A stretch of DNA of 64,000 nucleotides from Rohdeia mirabilis (GCA_007750655.1 CP036290.1:558001-622000), one strand, 5' to 3'. Shown: positions 46,001 to 53,402, counted from the first letter of the stretch. A program made the numbers and translations. Notes: generated by a model not told the origin, from the sequence alone.

Positions 46001-46189
46001 ATGACCGCCATCTCGGCGGCGTTAGGTCTCGTGCCGCTCGCGCTGGCCGCTGGCGAGCCCGGCAGTGAGCTGCTGGCGCCTTTGGCCCTTGTGACCCTGG
46101 GCGGCCTCATCACCTCCACCTTCCTCAACCTGGTGATCGTGCCGGCGGGTTACTCGCTCGTGTTCGGCCACCGTCCATCTAAAGACTGA
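43031..46189 (+). CDS. heavy-metal RND efflux pump (CusA/CzcA family)
   Basis: A 1052-residue inner-membrane proton/metal antiporter with the duplicated RND plan: TM1, large porter domain, TM2-6, TM7, second porter domain, TM8-12. The HME hallmark in TM4 reads AIGVLVDDAIIDVENVF (about 396-412), with the proton-relay acidic pair and Glu-Asn. The AIG-x3-DD form differs from the DFG-x3-DGA (Zn/Co/Ni) and AIG-x3-DAA (Cu/Ag) classes, so the metal is uncertain. The start is MLRALIRFSLRYSSLVV and the porter has FPELNAPTVTIM. Together with the CzcC- and CusB-like genes it forms a complete tripartite pump. Operon order: Cys-rich gene, channel, adaptor, pump. Confidence 0.95.
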   Translation: MLRALIRFSLRYSSLVVIAALFVVALAVQRLPHMTVDVFPELNAPTVTIMAESGGLAADEVEQYVTFPIESAVNGLTGVRRVRSASAIGLSMVWVDLEWGSNLYDARQLVSERLVAARESLPEGVQPFITPISSIAGEVMLVSLSSPTGEVSRMDLRALAEFELRNTLLAVPGVAQVVAIGGELPEYQVNVEQDRLRLYGLSIQDVVAAAGGAHSTASAGYLVDVDHLEIPIRQQSRVRDASDIANTIVAYHEGVPVTIGQVADVRLGPAPSRGTASEGGAAAVIMSIQKAPGTNTLALTEAIDAVFDQVEPSLPAGVVLNRDVMRQSHFIGRSVDNVTRVLLEAVLIVLVILVLFLMNLRTTIITLTALPISLAVGLLVMDGLDLGLNVMTLGGLAVAIGVLVDDAIIDVENVFRRLKENQRRSESDRRAVADVVFDASNEIRPAMVFATVIIVMVFVPMLMLEGLEGRFFRPLALTYMVSILASLVVALTVTPALCSLLLRGRLGGESAQEGSFLVRLLQRIYEPSLRFALRLRVPVLGAAVLVTTGALWLASTFGSSFLPSFNEGTYTVFLLAPPGTSLVESDRLATEVEKKLVLIDGVRSVSRRTGRAERDEHAEPVSNSEIEVTVELGRDRDAVRRDIDVVLAAVPGITTMVGQPIEHRLSHVLSGTPAAIAINVFGEDLAELRRVAKAIEVELKGMPGTRDVNANREVMITSLPIQYRHAELAAVGLTPADAAEQVGAALYGEVVDTVNQGIRRYDLVVRLAPDQRTSIEQVRDLLLHGRGGATVRLRDVADLGPERSSNLITRENARRKAVVSLNVAEGANLGDLVAQVQQRVDPIVQEAGFTVVYGGQFEAQKSATRTIALSGLAVALVMLMLLQISTGSLRAALLVMLNMPLALIGGIAAIFLTEGAGGVNNMLALAGMGGAYVAPVLSIASLVGFITLFGIAVRNGILLVNHYQHLMEVDGVPLGTAIVQGSKERLVPILMTAISAALGLVPLALAAGEPGSELLAPLALVTLGGLITSTFLNLVIVPAGYSLVFGHRPSKD

Positions 46190-46273
46190 CCGCGTGGCGG
46201 CGTACAAGCGCGTTGAATCGCGCCAATCCGTCCTGAACGAAACCGAATCGAGCGCGATTGCGCTCACAGCTCC

Positions 46274-46279
46274 TAGAAT
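46274..46279 (+). promoter_or_regulatory. possible -10 of leaderless promoter for His-rich lipoprotein
   Basis: TAGAAT ends six bases before the ATG at 46286. Transcription from it would start at the start codon. No strong -35 is visible. Confidence 0.4.
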
Positions 46280-46285
46280 CTTCCC

Positions 46286-46780
46286 ATGAAGCGCATTACG
46301 ACGGCCCTGCTCACCGCCACCATCTCGTGTGGACTGCTGTTCTCCAGTTGCGGAGGTTCCGACGACGGGCACGACCACGATCACGAGGGCGACACTCACT
46401 CGGAGGGCGACGATCACGACCACGATCATGCGGATGGCGACGACCATGACCATGACCATGAGGAACATACGGCCGAGCGTTCACTGGGCGTTGTGTCCGT
46501 GGGAGCGAGCACGTTCTCGGTCGCTATCGGTGGCGACATCGAGCCGGGTGCGAGCGTTCATGTGGACATCGACCACACCGCCGGCGCCGAACCGGCTGCG
46601 ATCCGCGTCTGGATCGGCGACGCGTCGGGCTCTGGGTCGTTGAAGGGCAAGGCGGTCGCGAGCGGCGACACCTTCCACGGCGACGCCGAGGTCCCGTCCC
46701 CGATGGCACCCGGTTCGGCCCTGTGGATCGAGGTCGAGGCGCGGGACGGCAGCCGCGCGACCGGCTCGATCGCGTTCTGA
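46286..46780 (+). CDS. His/Asp-rich metal-binding lipoprotein
   Basis: A 164-residue protein. The signal peptide ends LLFSSCGG (lipobox). It is followed at once by a metal-sponge segment of about 40 residues of alternating His, Asp and Glu (GHDHDHEGD, DDHDHDHADG, DDHDHDHEEH), then a single small beta domain (VVSVGASTFSVAIGGD, ASVHVDIDHT, AIRVWIG, ALWIEVEA). It should hold Zn2+, Ni2+ or Cu ions at the envelope, in keeping with the RND pump just upstream. A TAGAAT box directly before the ATG suggests its own leaderless transcript rather than read-through from the pump gene. Confidence 0.85.
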   Translation: MKRITTALLTATISCGLLFSSCGGSDDGHDHDHEGDTHSEGDDHDHDHADGDDHDHDHEEHTAERSLGVVSVGASTFSVAIGGDIEPGASVHVDIDHTAGAEPAAIRVWIGDASGSGSLKGKAVASGDTFHGDAEVPSPMAPGSALWIEVEARDGSRATGSIAF

Positions 46781-46799
46781 GCCGAGGCGAGCCGAACGT

Positions 46800-46816
46800 C
46801 GCTCTGCGTCAGAGCG
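46800..46816. terminator. small hairpin between convergent genes
   Basis: CGCTCTG (46800-46806) pairs with CAGAGCG (46810-46816) with a three-base loop, between the His-rich lipoprotein and the convergent porin gene, overlapping the porin stop codon. No T tract follows, so terminator function is uncertain. Confidence 0.3.
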
Positions 46817-48122
46817 CCAGGGTGACGCGCAGGGTGAAGACCCACGCGTCGTCCACGGCGGCGTTCCCGCCCGGGTCGAGCACGTACTGCACGTCGGTCT
46901 TCACGCGCGCGAACGCGGCGGCTTCGAACCCGTAGTAGAGCTCGAAGGCGGTCTCGCTCGATGCGGTGAAGCCGGCGCCCGGCGCGGTCGTCAGGTCGGC
47001 GTACGACACGCCCAGCCCGAGTCGGTCCGTGGCGACGCCGAACGGTGCGACCCACTGGATCCCGGCACCGATGTGCGTCTCGACCGCAGAGACGTCGCCG
47101 TCGGCCGAGCCGTACTGCAGGAAGCCGTCGATGCCCGCCGCGACGACGTGCGTGATCGGGTCGTGCACCTCGACGGCCGTTCCGAGATCCACCAATCGGT
47201 GCTCGGCGATCGCGTACAGGCCCCGCGAGCCCGACTCGGTCCCGCCGTCGAAGCGCGCGACATCGGCCGTGGAGGTCCAGCCGCCGAGGACGAGCCGTCC
47301 ACCGTCCCAACCCAGATCGGCCTCGCCGATCCAGAACCAGTCGTCGGTGCCATCGAAGGTCGTGCTCGGCCCCGACTCGCCCGTGCGCACGCCGCGCGCG
47401 AGGGCTCCGTCGAAGACACCGCCGCGCAGCACGAGCGGTCCTGCATCCTGTTCGACCATCACGCCGAACGCCGCGTCCGGGTAGGTCGGCATCAGGAACA
47501 CGGTGGGGCTGAGGCCCATCGACGAGTGCACGAAGTCCGCGGCGGCGTCGACCACGGCGAAGTGCGAGTTGCCGTCGATCTTCCCGAGGCGAACGCGCGT
47601 GCCCTCGAAAGCCTGCTGGTACCAGAGGCGGCCGAGTTGGAAGCGCTCCTCGGCGTCGATGCTGGACGTGGGCTGCACGACGCCGATCTCGGTCGATCCG
47701 TCCTGACCGTGGATCCACTCGAGCGCCGCGTGGAAGGTGCCTCCGTCGATGTCGAGCACAGGATTCGTGTCGTACGTGAACGACAGATCGAGCAGGCCGC
47801 GCGCCGCCGTCCCGCGCTCGTCCACGCTCCCGAACGGCACGTAGGAACCGTCGGCGGTGTAGAACAACTCGATCGCGATGCCGCGGTCTTCGAGCTGCGG
47901 GCGCAGGCCGCCCCAGTCCAGGAGGAAGCGGCCGACCGGTCCGAATGCGTCACGATCGAGCGCGGCGTCGGGGCGGTCCACCTGGCGCAGGTCGTCGCCG
48001 CTCTTGCGGGCTTCGTCCTGGGTGGAGGGCGCGGCATCGATCGTCGTCGCGCCGTCGATGGAGCCGTCGCTCGGCAGGGGATGGAGCGCGAGCAGGGACA
48101 GCACGAGGGCGAGGGGCGGCAT
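46809..48122 (-). CDS. OprB-type carbohydrate-selective porin
   Basis: A 437-residue outer-membrane barrel with a signal peptide at the N-terminus and an acidic linker. It has the OprB pattern: RFLLDWGGLRPQLEDRGIAIELFYTADG at the start, GTFHAALEWIHGQDG, EERFQLGRLWYQQAFEGTRVRLGKIDGNSHFA, and alternating strands closing with VFTLRVTLAL. OprB channels admit sugars across the outer membrane. It is monocistronic and convergent with the metal island, and a TAGCGT box lies eight bases upstream of its start. Confidence 0.88.
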   Translation of the reverse strand: MPPLALVLSLLALHPLPSDGSIDGATTIDAAPSTQDEARKSGDDLRQVDRPDAALDRDAFGPVGRFLLDWGGLRPQLEDRGIAIELFYTADGSYVPFGSVDERGTAARGLLDLSFTYDTNPVLDIDGGTFHAALEWIHGQDGSTEIGVVQPTSSIDAEERFQLGRLWYQQAFEGTRVRLGKIDGNSHFAVVDAAADFVHSSMGLSPTVFLMPTYPDAAFGVMVEQDAGPLVLRGGVFDGALARGVRTGESGPSTTFDGTDDWFWIGEADLGWDGGRLVLGGWTSTADVARFDGGTESGSRGLYAIAEHRLVDLGTAVEVHDPITHVVAAGIDGFLQYGSADGDVSAVETHIGAGIQWVAPFGVATDRLGLGVSYADLTTAPGAGFTASSETAFELYYGFEAAAFARVKTDVQYVLDPGGNAAVDDAWVFTLRVTLAL

Positions 48123-48130
48123 GGGACTTC

Positions 48131-48136
48131 ACGCTA
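48131..48136 (-). promoter_or_regulatory. possible -10 for the porin gene
   Basis: On the minus strand TAGCGT lies eight bases before the porin ATG, the same spacing as at the sulfatase-like gene. A transcript would be leaderless or nearly so. Confidence 0.3.
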
Positions 48137-48347
48137 ACGGAGCCGAGCCCTGTTGCGAGCGCTCTACCGCGCCGCGTCCGTGGGGCGCGGCCACGCGCGA
48201 CGTCGTGCCGCTGCGAGGCGAGGCTCGCGCGCGCTCGTGTCGCGCTAGGCTCGCGCTCGTGCTGGCGTGCGCGACGATCGTCGTCGGCTCCGGGCACCTT
48301 GCTCCGCCTCGATTCGTCGGTCACCCGTCCCTCGCACTCGCCCGCCC

Positions 48348-48767
48348 ATGTCCACGTCGATCGTCTGGCTCGTCGCCACCGTCCGCCGCGCCGGCTGGGC
48401 GCCCAGCGCGGTGTTCCTGCTGCACGTTCTGTGCTCGAAGGGACTCGAGCTCTACCGGCCGTACCCGCATCTGGACGCGCCCATGCACGTCCTGGGTGGC
48501 GTGGCGATCGGTTGGTTCGCGTGGTGCGCGACGGGGGTGGCGCCGGCGCGCGCGGCCCTCGGTGTGCTGACGCGGAGCGGGCGCGTGGTCGTCGGTCTGC
48601 TCGGCGTGTTGGCCGCGACGGTCGTGTGGGAGTTCGCCGAGTGGACGACGGACGGACTGGGTCTCACGCGCGCCCAGGGCGGGCAGCTGGACACGATGGT
48701 CGACCTGGCCCTGGGGGCGGCGGGTGGCTGCCTGGTGGTCGGGCTCGCAGCCTGGCGCGGGCGGTGA
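48348..48767 (+). CDS. small membrane protein, DUF2238/YjdF-like
   Basis: A 139-residue protein with about four hydrophobic helices. HLDAPMHVLGGVAIGWFAW, VVWEFAEWTTDGLG and DTMVDLALGAAGGCLVV match the motif order of DUF2238/YjdF-type membrane proteins (D-x-x-x-H-x-x-G-G, W-E-x-x-E, D-T-x-x-D-L). Its function is unknown. An upstream in-frame start at 48267 would add only Arg/Pro-rich residues. Confidence 0.7.
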   Translation: MSTSIVWLVATVRRAGWAPSAVFLLHVLCSKGLELYRPYPHLDAPMHVLGGVAIGWFAWCATGVAPARAALGVLTRSGRVVVGLLGVLAATVVWEFAEWTTDGLGLTRAQGGQLDTMVDLALGAAGGCLVVGLAAWRGR

Positions 48768-48842
48768 GCGGGGGGGGGCGGGCTCGGATGGCCGTTTCTG
48801 GGCCGTGGGGCGGGTTCGATGCGGCAGTGTCAAGATCGAATT

Positions 48843-48869
48843 TTGAATCTGCCGATGGGCGGGTAGCGT
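48843..48869 (+). promoter_or_regulatory. AT-rich promoter of the DUF4143 ATPase gene
   Basis: A short AT-rich patch contains TTGAAT (48843-48848) and TAGCGT (48864-48869), 15 bases apart, with the ATG six bases after. This is the least GC-rich spot for some distance on either side. Confidence 0.4.
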
Positions 48870-48875
48870 GCAGCC

Positions 48876-50045
48876 ATGATCCACCGCGACCTGAGCCCCC
48901 TCCTCGAGGCCTCCGCCTCGCGCTTCCCCGTCGTCACCCTGACGGGCCCGCGGCAGAGCGGGAAGTCGACGCTTTGTCGCGGCCTCTTCGGGCATCTTGG
49001 CTACGTCTCTCTCGAAGCGCCCGACACACGGGACTTCGCCCGGAACGATCCGCGCGCCTTCCTCGGACAGTTCGAAGCGGGCGCGGTCCTCGACGAGATC
49101 CAGCGCGCTCCCGAGCTCGTCTCCTACCTCCAGGGCATCGTCGACGACGACCCCACCCCGGGGCGCTGGGTCCTGACCGGGTCCCAGAACCTCGCGCTCC
49201 TCGAGACGGTGGGGCAGTCGCTCGCAGGTCGGACTTCGATCCACCATCTACTGCCACTGTCGCGCGGCGAGGTGGTGCGGTTCGTGCAGCATCCGACGAC
49301 ACTCGAAGAGGCGATCTGGTCGGGAGGCTACCCGCGCATCTTCGACCGTGGACTCGACCCGGGCGAGTGGCTCGCGAGCTATGTGGCGACCTACGTCGAA
49401 CGCGATGTTCGTTCGATCTCGAACGTCACCGACCTCGTCGCCTTCCAGCGCTTCATCGAGCTGTGCGCCGGTCGGGTCGGACAGATCGTCAACGACCAGG
49501 CGATCGCGTCGGACTGCGGCATCTCTCAACCGACGGCCAAGTCTTGGCGGAGTGTGCTCGAGGCGAGCTTCGTCTCGTTCAGGCTTCCGGCCTTCCACCG
49601 CTCCCATCGCAAGCGCCTTGTGAAGTCACCGAAGCTGCACTTCTACGATTCGGGCCTCGCCTGTTGGCTGCTCGGCATCCGCGAGCCGGGTCACCTGCGC
49701 TCACATCCGCTCCGAGGAGCACTGTTCGAGTGCTGGGTCGTGACGGAGGTCCTCAAGGCGCGTTCGAATCGGGGTGAGCAGCGCGGTCTCTCGTTCTATC
49801 GCGATCGGGACGCCGTCGAGGCCGACCTGCTCGTCGAACGGGTCGGTGGCGGAGTCGTGGTCGAGATCAAGTCGTCCGCGACCCCGAACTCGCACCTGTT
49901 CGATGGCGTGAGGCGCGTCCGTGAACTCCTCGCTGGGGATGAGAATGTGTGGGACGGACGCGTCGTGTATGGAGGCGAGGCAGAGCAGACCCGCTCCGCA
50001 GGAGAACTCGTTCCCTGGTCACGAGTCCACGAGTTCGATTGGTGA
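48876..50045 (+). CDS. AAA ATPase with DUF4143 domain
   Basis: A 389-residue protein. The N-terminal ATPase has Walker A TLTGPRQSGKST, Walker B AVLDEIQRAPE and sensor RWVLTGSQNLAL. The C-terminal DUF4143 domain includes KLHFYDSGLACWLLGIRE, GALFECWVVTEVLKA, FYRDRDAVEADLLVER and VVEIKSSATPNS; the last three resemble the PD-(D/E)xK nuclease core (E, D, ExK). The central ISQPTAKSWRSVLEASF is a winged-helix-like piece. Proteins of this type occur widely as orphan genes; some are proposed nucleic-acid or toxin-antitoxin-like modules, not proven. Transcribed alone from an AT-rich promoter, in keeping with a mobile accessory gene. Confidence 0.9.
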   Translation: MIHRDLSPLLEASASRFPVVTLTGPRQSGKSTLCRGLFGHLGYVSLEAPDTRDFARNDPRAFLGQFEAGAVLDEIQRAPELVSYLQGIVDDDPTPGRWVLTGSQNLALLETVGQSLAGRTSIHHLLPLSRGEVVRFVQHPTTLEEAIWSGGYPRIFDRGLDPGEWLASYVATYVERDVRSISNVTDLVAFQRFIELCAGRVGQIVNDQAIASDCGISQPTAKSWRSVLEASFVSFRLPAFHRSHRKRLVKSPKLHFYDSGLACWLLGIREPGHLRSHPLRGALFECWVVTEVLKARSNRGEQRGLSFYRDRDAVEADLLVERVGGGVVVEIKSSATPNSHLFDGVRRVRELLAGDENVWDGRVVYGGEAEQTRSAGELVPWSRVHEFDW

Positions 50046-50393
50046 GCGCGCCGGGTTCGCGTCACCTCCCGTTGTCGTTCCGCGCAGGAGGGTGCTCGGG
50101 TCGACCGGGGGACGAGGGCCGGCTCGCGCGCGGCCCGTCGCCCCGGCAGGTTGGGCGTCCGTCCTGTCGCCCAGGATCTCGCCGCTCCCGCCGTTCGAGC
50201 AGCGGCGAGGCCGATCGAACGCGCGGCGCGGGCAGGCGCCGCTCGCCGCAGACGGGGCCGATGCGCGTTGGGTGCGCTCAGCACCTGGGGAGACGCGGTC
50301 CCAGGGAGCGGGACCGGCGCCGAGTCGGAGTGCAGACCGAAGTGCTTGAAAGCGAACAGGTTCGGTCGAACAGTAGCTCCGTTCGGCCCGTGT

Positions 50394-50410
50394 GACGACA
50401 CTTTGTCGCC
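50394..50410. promoter_or_regulatory. BlaI-type operator 1
   Basis: GACGACA-CTT-TGTCGCC is an imperfect dyad with the ACGACA/TGTCG half-sites seen again 21 bp downstream. It is about 70 bases before the repressor gene start. Confidence 0.5.
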
Positions 50411-50414
50411 CGTG

Positions 50415-50431
50415 TACGACGAATTGTCGTA
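50415..50431. promoter_or_regulatory. BlaI-type operator 2
   Basis: TACGAC-GAATT-GTCGTA is a perfect six-base dyad, extended near the centre, resembling the TACxACA/TGTxGTA operators of BlaI/MecI repressors. Its centre lies 21 bp (two helical turns) from operator 1, so two repressor dimers would sit on the same face. Confidence 0.6.
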
Positions 50432-50481
50432 GGTTCGGGGCTCGGCGGTCCGACAACCGTTCGGAGCCGCCCACCCGACCC

Positions 50482-50886
50482 ATGACACGACACCACCTCG
50501 CCCCGGCCGAACTGGCCCTCATGGAGCGCCTGTGGGACGCCGGGCGCCAGACCGCCCGCGACCTGCGCGAGGCCCTCTACCCCGGCTCCACCCGCGCTCA
50601 GCACGGCACCGTGCAACGGCTCTTGCAACGGCTCGAGGACAAGGGCTTCGTCGCGCGCGACGCGACGCTGTCCGTCCACCTGTTCGAGGCGGCGATCGGG
50701 CGCGAGGCCTACGCCGGTGAACAGCTCGAGTCGCTGGCGCGCAAGCTGACCGGCGGCTCGCTCGCGCCGTTGCTCACGCACCTCGTCGACGAACACCGCA
50801 TCAGCGCGGACGAGATCGCGCGGCTGCGGCGCGTGCTCGACGCGGCCGGCGCGACGAACGACGACACCGAGGAGGACGCCTCGTGA
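50482..50886 (+). CDS. BlaI/MecI-family winged-helix repressor
   Basis: A 134-residue regulator starting MTRHHLAPAELALMERLWDAG, typical of BlaI proteins. The wing-helix includes TARDLREALYP, the recognition segment THAQHGTVQRLLQRLEDKGFVAR-type residues (here AQHGTVQRLLQRLEDKGFV), and a C-terminal dimerisation helix (FGGSLAPLL-type, here GGSLAPLLTHLVDEHRIS). It should bind the paired dyads upstream and repress this operon. Its stop overlaps the M56 peptidase start by four bases. In known systems the M56 partner cuts BlaI to induce. Confidence 0.92.
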   Translation: MTRHHLAPAELALMERLWDAGRQTARDLREALYPGSTRAQHGTVQRLLQRLEDKGFVARDATLSVHLFEAAIGREAYAGEQLESLARKLTGGSLAPLLTHLVDEHRISADEIARLRRVLDAAGATNDDTEEDAS

Positions 50887-53297
50887 GCGAGTTCCTCCTG
50901 ACCGTCGGCCTCAGCAACCTGCTCCTGTCGCTGGTGCTCGGCGCGGCCGCGTGGTGCGTGCAGCGGCGGGGGAGAACTCCGTGGCTCGCGCACCTTCTGT
51001 GGATGCTCGTGCTCGTGAAGCTCGTGACGCCGCCGCTGGTGACGGCGCCGCTCTTCACGTTCGCGAGTGACGCCGCGGCGACGACGGCGCAGCTCGACGA
51101 CGTGTCGCTCGCGCGCGGGACGGGTGCTGGTCTCGCAGCTCTTCCCGCGTTGGGCGAGCGAGCGCCACTCGCCGCCGCCGACCCGACGCCCTCGAACGGC
51201 CCGACGCTGGCCGCGGTCGCGACGTCGATCGCCCTGTGGATCTGGGCCCTGGGCAGCTGTGTGGTGCTCGTGCTGTCGCTCGCGCGGATCACGCGCTTCG
51301 CTCGCCGACTGCGCGCCTCGGCCAGCCCGGCCGACGATCGGCTCGTGCGCATGGCGACGCACCTGGCGAAGCGCCTCGGTCTGCGCCGCACACCGCGCCT
51401 CGTCGTGGTGGACGCCGACCTCGCGCCGCTCGTGTGGTGGCTCGGCGGGCGCTCGGAGGTGGTGCTGCCGCGCGCGATCGTGGACGGCCTCGACAGCCGC
51501 GCGCTGCGCCTGGTCGTGGCGCACGAACTGGCCCACCTGCGACGCCGCGACCATCTGGTGCGCTGGGTCGAGTGGGCCGCCACCGTCCTCTTCTGGTGGA
51601 ACCCGGTGCTGTGGCTCGCCCGCCGCGGCCTGCGCGAGAACGAGGAGCTGTGCTGCGACGCGTTGGTCCTGTCCGCGCTCGACACCGATCCGAACACCTA
51701 TGCGACTTCGTTGCTCGACGCGCTCGAGCTCCTGGCGACCCCGGCGCTCCGCCCGCCGGTCGTGGCCAGTCAGATGACCTCCGGCGGCTCCTTGGAACAC
51801 CGACTCACCATGATCGTCAACGCATCAACGCTCGCGGGTCCGTCCCGCCGACTGCGCGCCGTCGTGCTCGCCGTCGCCGCGCTCGTCCTGCCGCTCGGCA
51901 TCGCTTCCGCCCAAGCACCCGACTTCGACGCCGTCGGCGCGCGGCTGATGGAGGCGGTCGAAGCGGGGGAGCTGTCCGAGGCCCAGGCCAGAGCCATGTT
52001 CGGCGCGCTCGCGGAAGAACACTTCGGGGCGGCGCTGGAGTCGCGTCGGGGTGCTTCCGATCGGGGTCAAGGGGAGGCTGGCACGCTCCGCGATCGAGCG
52101 GTCGAGGCGAAAGTCCTCGAGGCGGTCGAGCGCGGCCTGATCTCTCGCGAGGACGCGAAGCGCAAGCTCGCCGAGTTGCATCGCACCGTCACCGAAGAGC
52201 TGCCGCACGAGCACATGGCCGAGCTCGAGCAGCACTACGCGCAACTCCAGGCCGAGTTGAGCGCGCTCGTGAAGGCCGGCCGCATCTCGAAGAGTGACGC
52301 CCAGCAGAAGTTGGACGGAATGCGGCACGAGCTCCTCGGAGAGAAGGACATGGCTGCATCGAAAAAGCGCTACGCCGAGACCGAGGCGCGAGTGCGGACC
52401 ATGCTCGAGTCCGGGTGGATCTCGAAGGCGGACGCGGAGGCACAGCTCGCCGAACTGCGGCAGCAGCTGTTCGGCCCGGATCCGATGGAGGTGCGCAAGA
52501 AGCGCTACGCCGAGGCCGAGCGGCGGATCGGGGCGCTCCTCGAGTCGGGCTTCATGTCGAAGGCCGAGGCCGTACGAGAGCTCGATGAGTTTCACCGCGA
52601 GCTGTTCGGTTCCGCCGACGACGCGGCGGGCAAGAAGCGTTACGCCGAGGCCGAGGCGAAGGTGAAGGCCGCCGTCGGAGCCGGCCTGATGGGCCCGAAC
52701 GAGGCTGACGACCGCCTCGAGGCGCTGCGACTCGAGATCTTCGGGGCGCCGAACCGCGGCAGTGGCACGACCCAGATACTGCACGAGATCGGCTACGTCG
52801 ACACGATCGACGAGGATCTCGAGTTGCTGCAAGAGATCGGCTACGTCGACACCGTGGTGGAGGACCTCGACCTGCTCCAGGAGCTCGGCTACGTGGAAGA
52901 GTCCTTCGAGGAGCGGTCCAGCGACACGGAGTTGAAGCTGCTCGAGCTCGAGACGGACGTGCTCGAAGTCGAAGTCGACCTGCTCCAGGAGCTCGGCTAC
53001 GTGGAAGAGTCCTTCGAGGAACGGTCCAGTGACACGGAGTTGCAGCTGCTCGAACTCGAGACGGACGTGCTCGAAGTCGAAGTCGACCTGCTCCAGAGCC
53101 TCGGCTACCTCGACACCGTCGTCGAGGAGATCGAGTCGGAGGAAGTCGTCGAGCAGCCCGTCGTGCAGGAGCAGCCGATCCTGATCGAGAAGGTCGTCGT
53201 GACCGAGGATGCCGGGACGATCGAGGAGAACGTGCTGATCGAGGTGGCGGTGGACGCGTCCGCGAACGCAGGGCACGTCAGCACGCTCGAGCAGTAA
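50883..53297 (+). CDS. M56 (BlaR1-like) metallopeptidase with repetitive C-terminal tail
   Basis: An 804-residue protein. Four or more membrane helices surround the zinc site HELAH (214-218), with the third ligand in ENEELCCDALV, as in BlaR1/MecR1. No penicillin-binding sensor domain follows. After a helix near 316-340 (AVVLAVAALVLPLGIASAQA) the tail holds about six SHOCT-like modules of roughly 40 residues (for example KAGRISKSDAQQKLDGM, ESGWISKADAEAQLAEL, ESGFMSKAEAVRELDEF), then acidic repeats LLQELGYVEESFEE in 36-residue units, and a Val/Glu-rich end. It probably cleaves the BlaI-type repressor in response to an unknown signal. The frame stays open for 34 codons past its TAA stop. Confidence 0.88.
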   Translation: MSEFLLTVGLSNLLLSLVLGAAAWCVQRRGRTPWLAHLLWMLVLVKLVTPPLVTAPLFTFASDAAATTAQLDDVSLARGTGAGLAALPALGERAPLAAADPTPSNGPTLAAVATSIALWIWALGSCVVLVLSLARITRFARRLRASASPADDRLVRMATHLAKRLGLRRTPRLVVVDADLAPLVWWLGGRSEVVLPRAIVDGLDSRALRLVVAHELAHLRRRDHLVRWVEWAATVLFWWNPVLWLARRGLRENEELCCDALVLSALDTDPNTYATSLLDALELLATPALRPPVVASQMTSGGSLEHRLTMIVNASTLAGPSRRLRAVVLAVAALVLPLGIASAQAPDFDAVGARLMEAVEAGELSEAQARAMFGALAEEHFGAALESRRGASDRGQGEAGTLRDRAVEAKVLEAVERGLISREDAKRKLAELHRTVTEELPHEHMAELEQHYAQLQAELSALVKAGRISKSDAQQKLDGMRHELLGEKDMAASKKRYAETEARVRTMLESGWISKADAEAQLAELRQQLFGPDPMEVRKKRYAEAERRIGALLESGFMSKAEAVRELDEFHRELFGSADDAAGKKRYAEAEAKVKAAVGAGLMGPNEADDRLEALRLEIFGAPNRGSGTTQILHEIGYVDTIDEDLELLQEIGYVDTVVEDLDLLQELGYVEESFEERSSDTELKLLELETDVLEVEVDLLQELGYVEESFEERSSDTELQLLELETDVLEVEVDLLQSLGYLDTVVEEIESEEVVEQPVVQEQPILIEKVVVTEDAGTIEENVLIEVAVDASANAGHVSTLEQ
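52869..53084 (+). repeat. two tandem 108-bp units inside the M56 peptidase gene
   Basis: Identical or nearly identical sequence repeats with a period of exactly 108 bases (units starting at 52869 and 52977, and the start of a third at 53085). Each encodes 36 residues beginning DLLQELGYVEES. The few differences are mostly at silent or conservative sites, so the duplication is recent. Confidence 0.85.
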
Positions 53298-53402
53298 CGC
53301 GAGGAGTTGCACGCGCGCCTCGATGCGTACCTCGCGAGCCGTCGTCGGGGCGGAGTCGCGCCGACCATCGAGATCATCGAGGTCCAGGCCTCGGACGAGT
53401 AG
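53298..53402 (+). pseudogene. in-frame coding remnant after the M56 peptidase stop
   Basis: Directly after the TAA (53295-53297), the same frame continues as REELHARLDAYLASRRRG, then VAPTIEIIEVQASDE and TAG. It has protein-like composition and continues the style of the helical tail. The peptidase may thus have lost its natural end by a nonsense change, or the stop may be read through. Confidence 0.45.

Larger units (their letters stand above)
50046..50481. other. gene-free region with BlaI-type operators
   Basis: No gene is supported in these 436 bases. The right end holds two operator-like palindromes (50394-50410 and 50415-50431) before the BlaI-type gene. The left part is GC-rich with no recognised structure. 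Confidence 0.5.
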
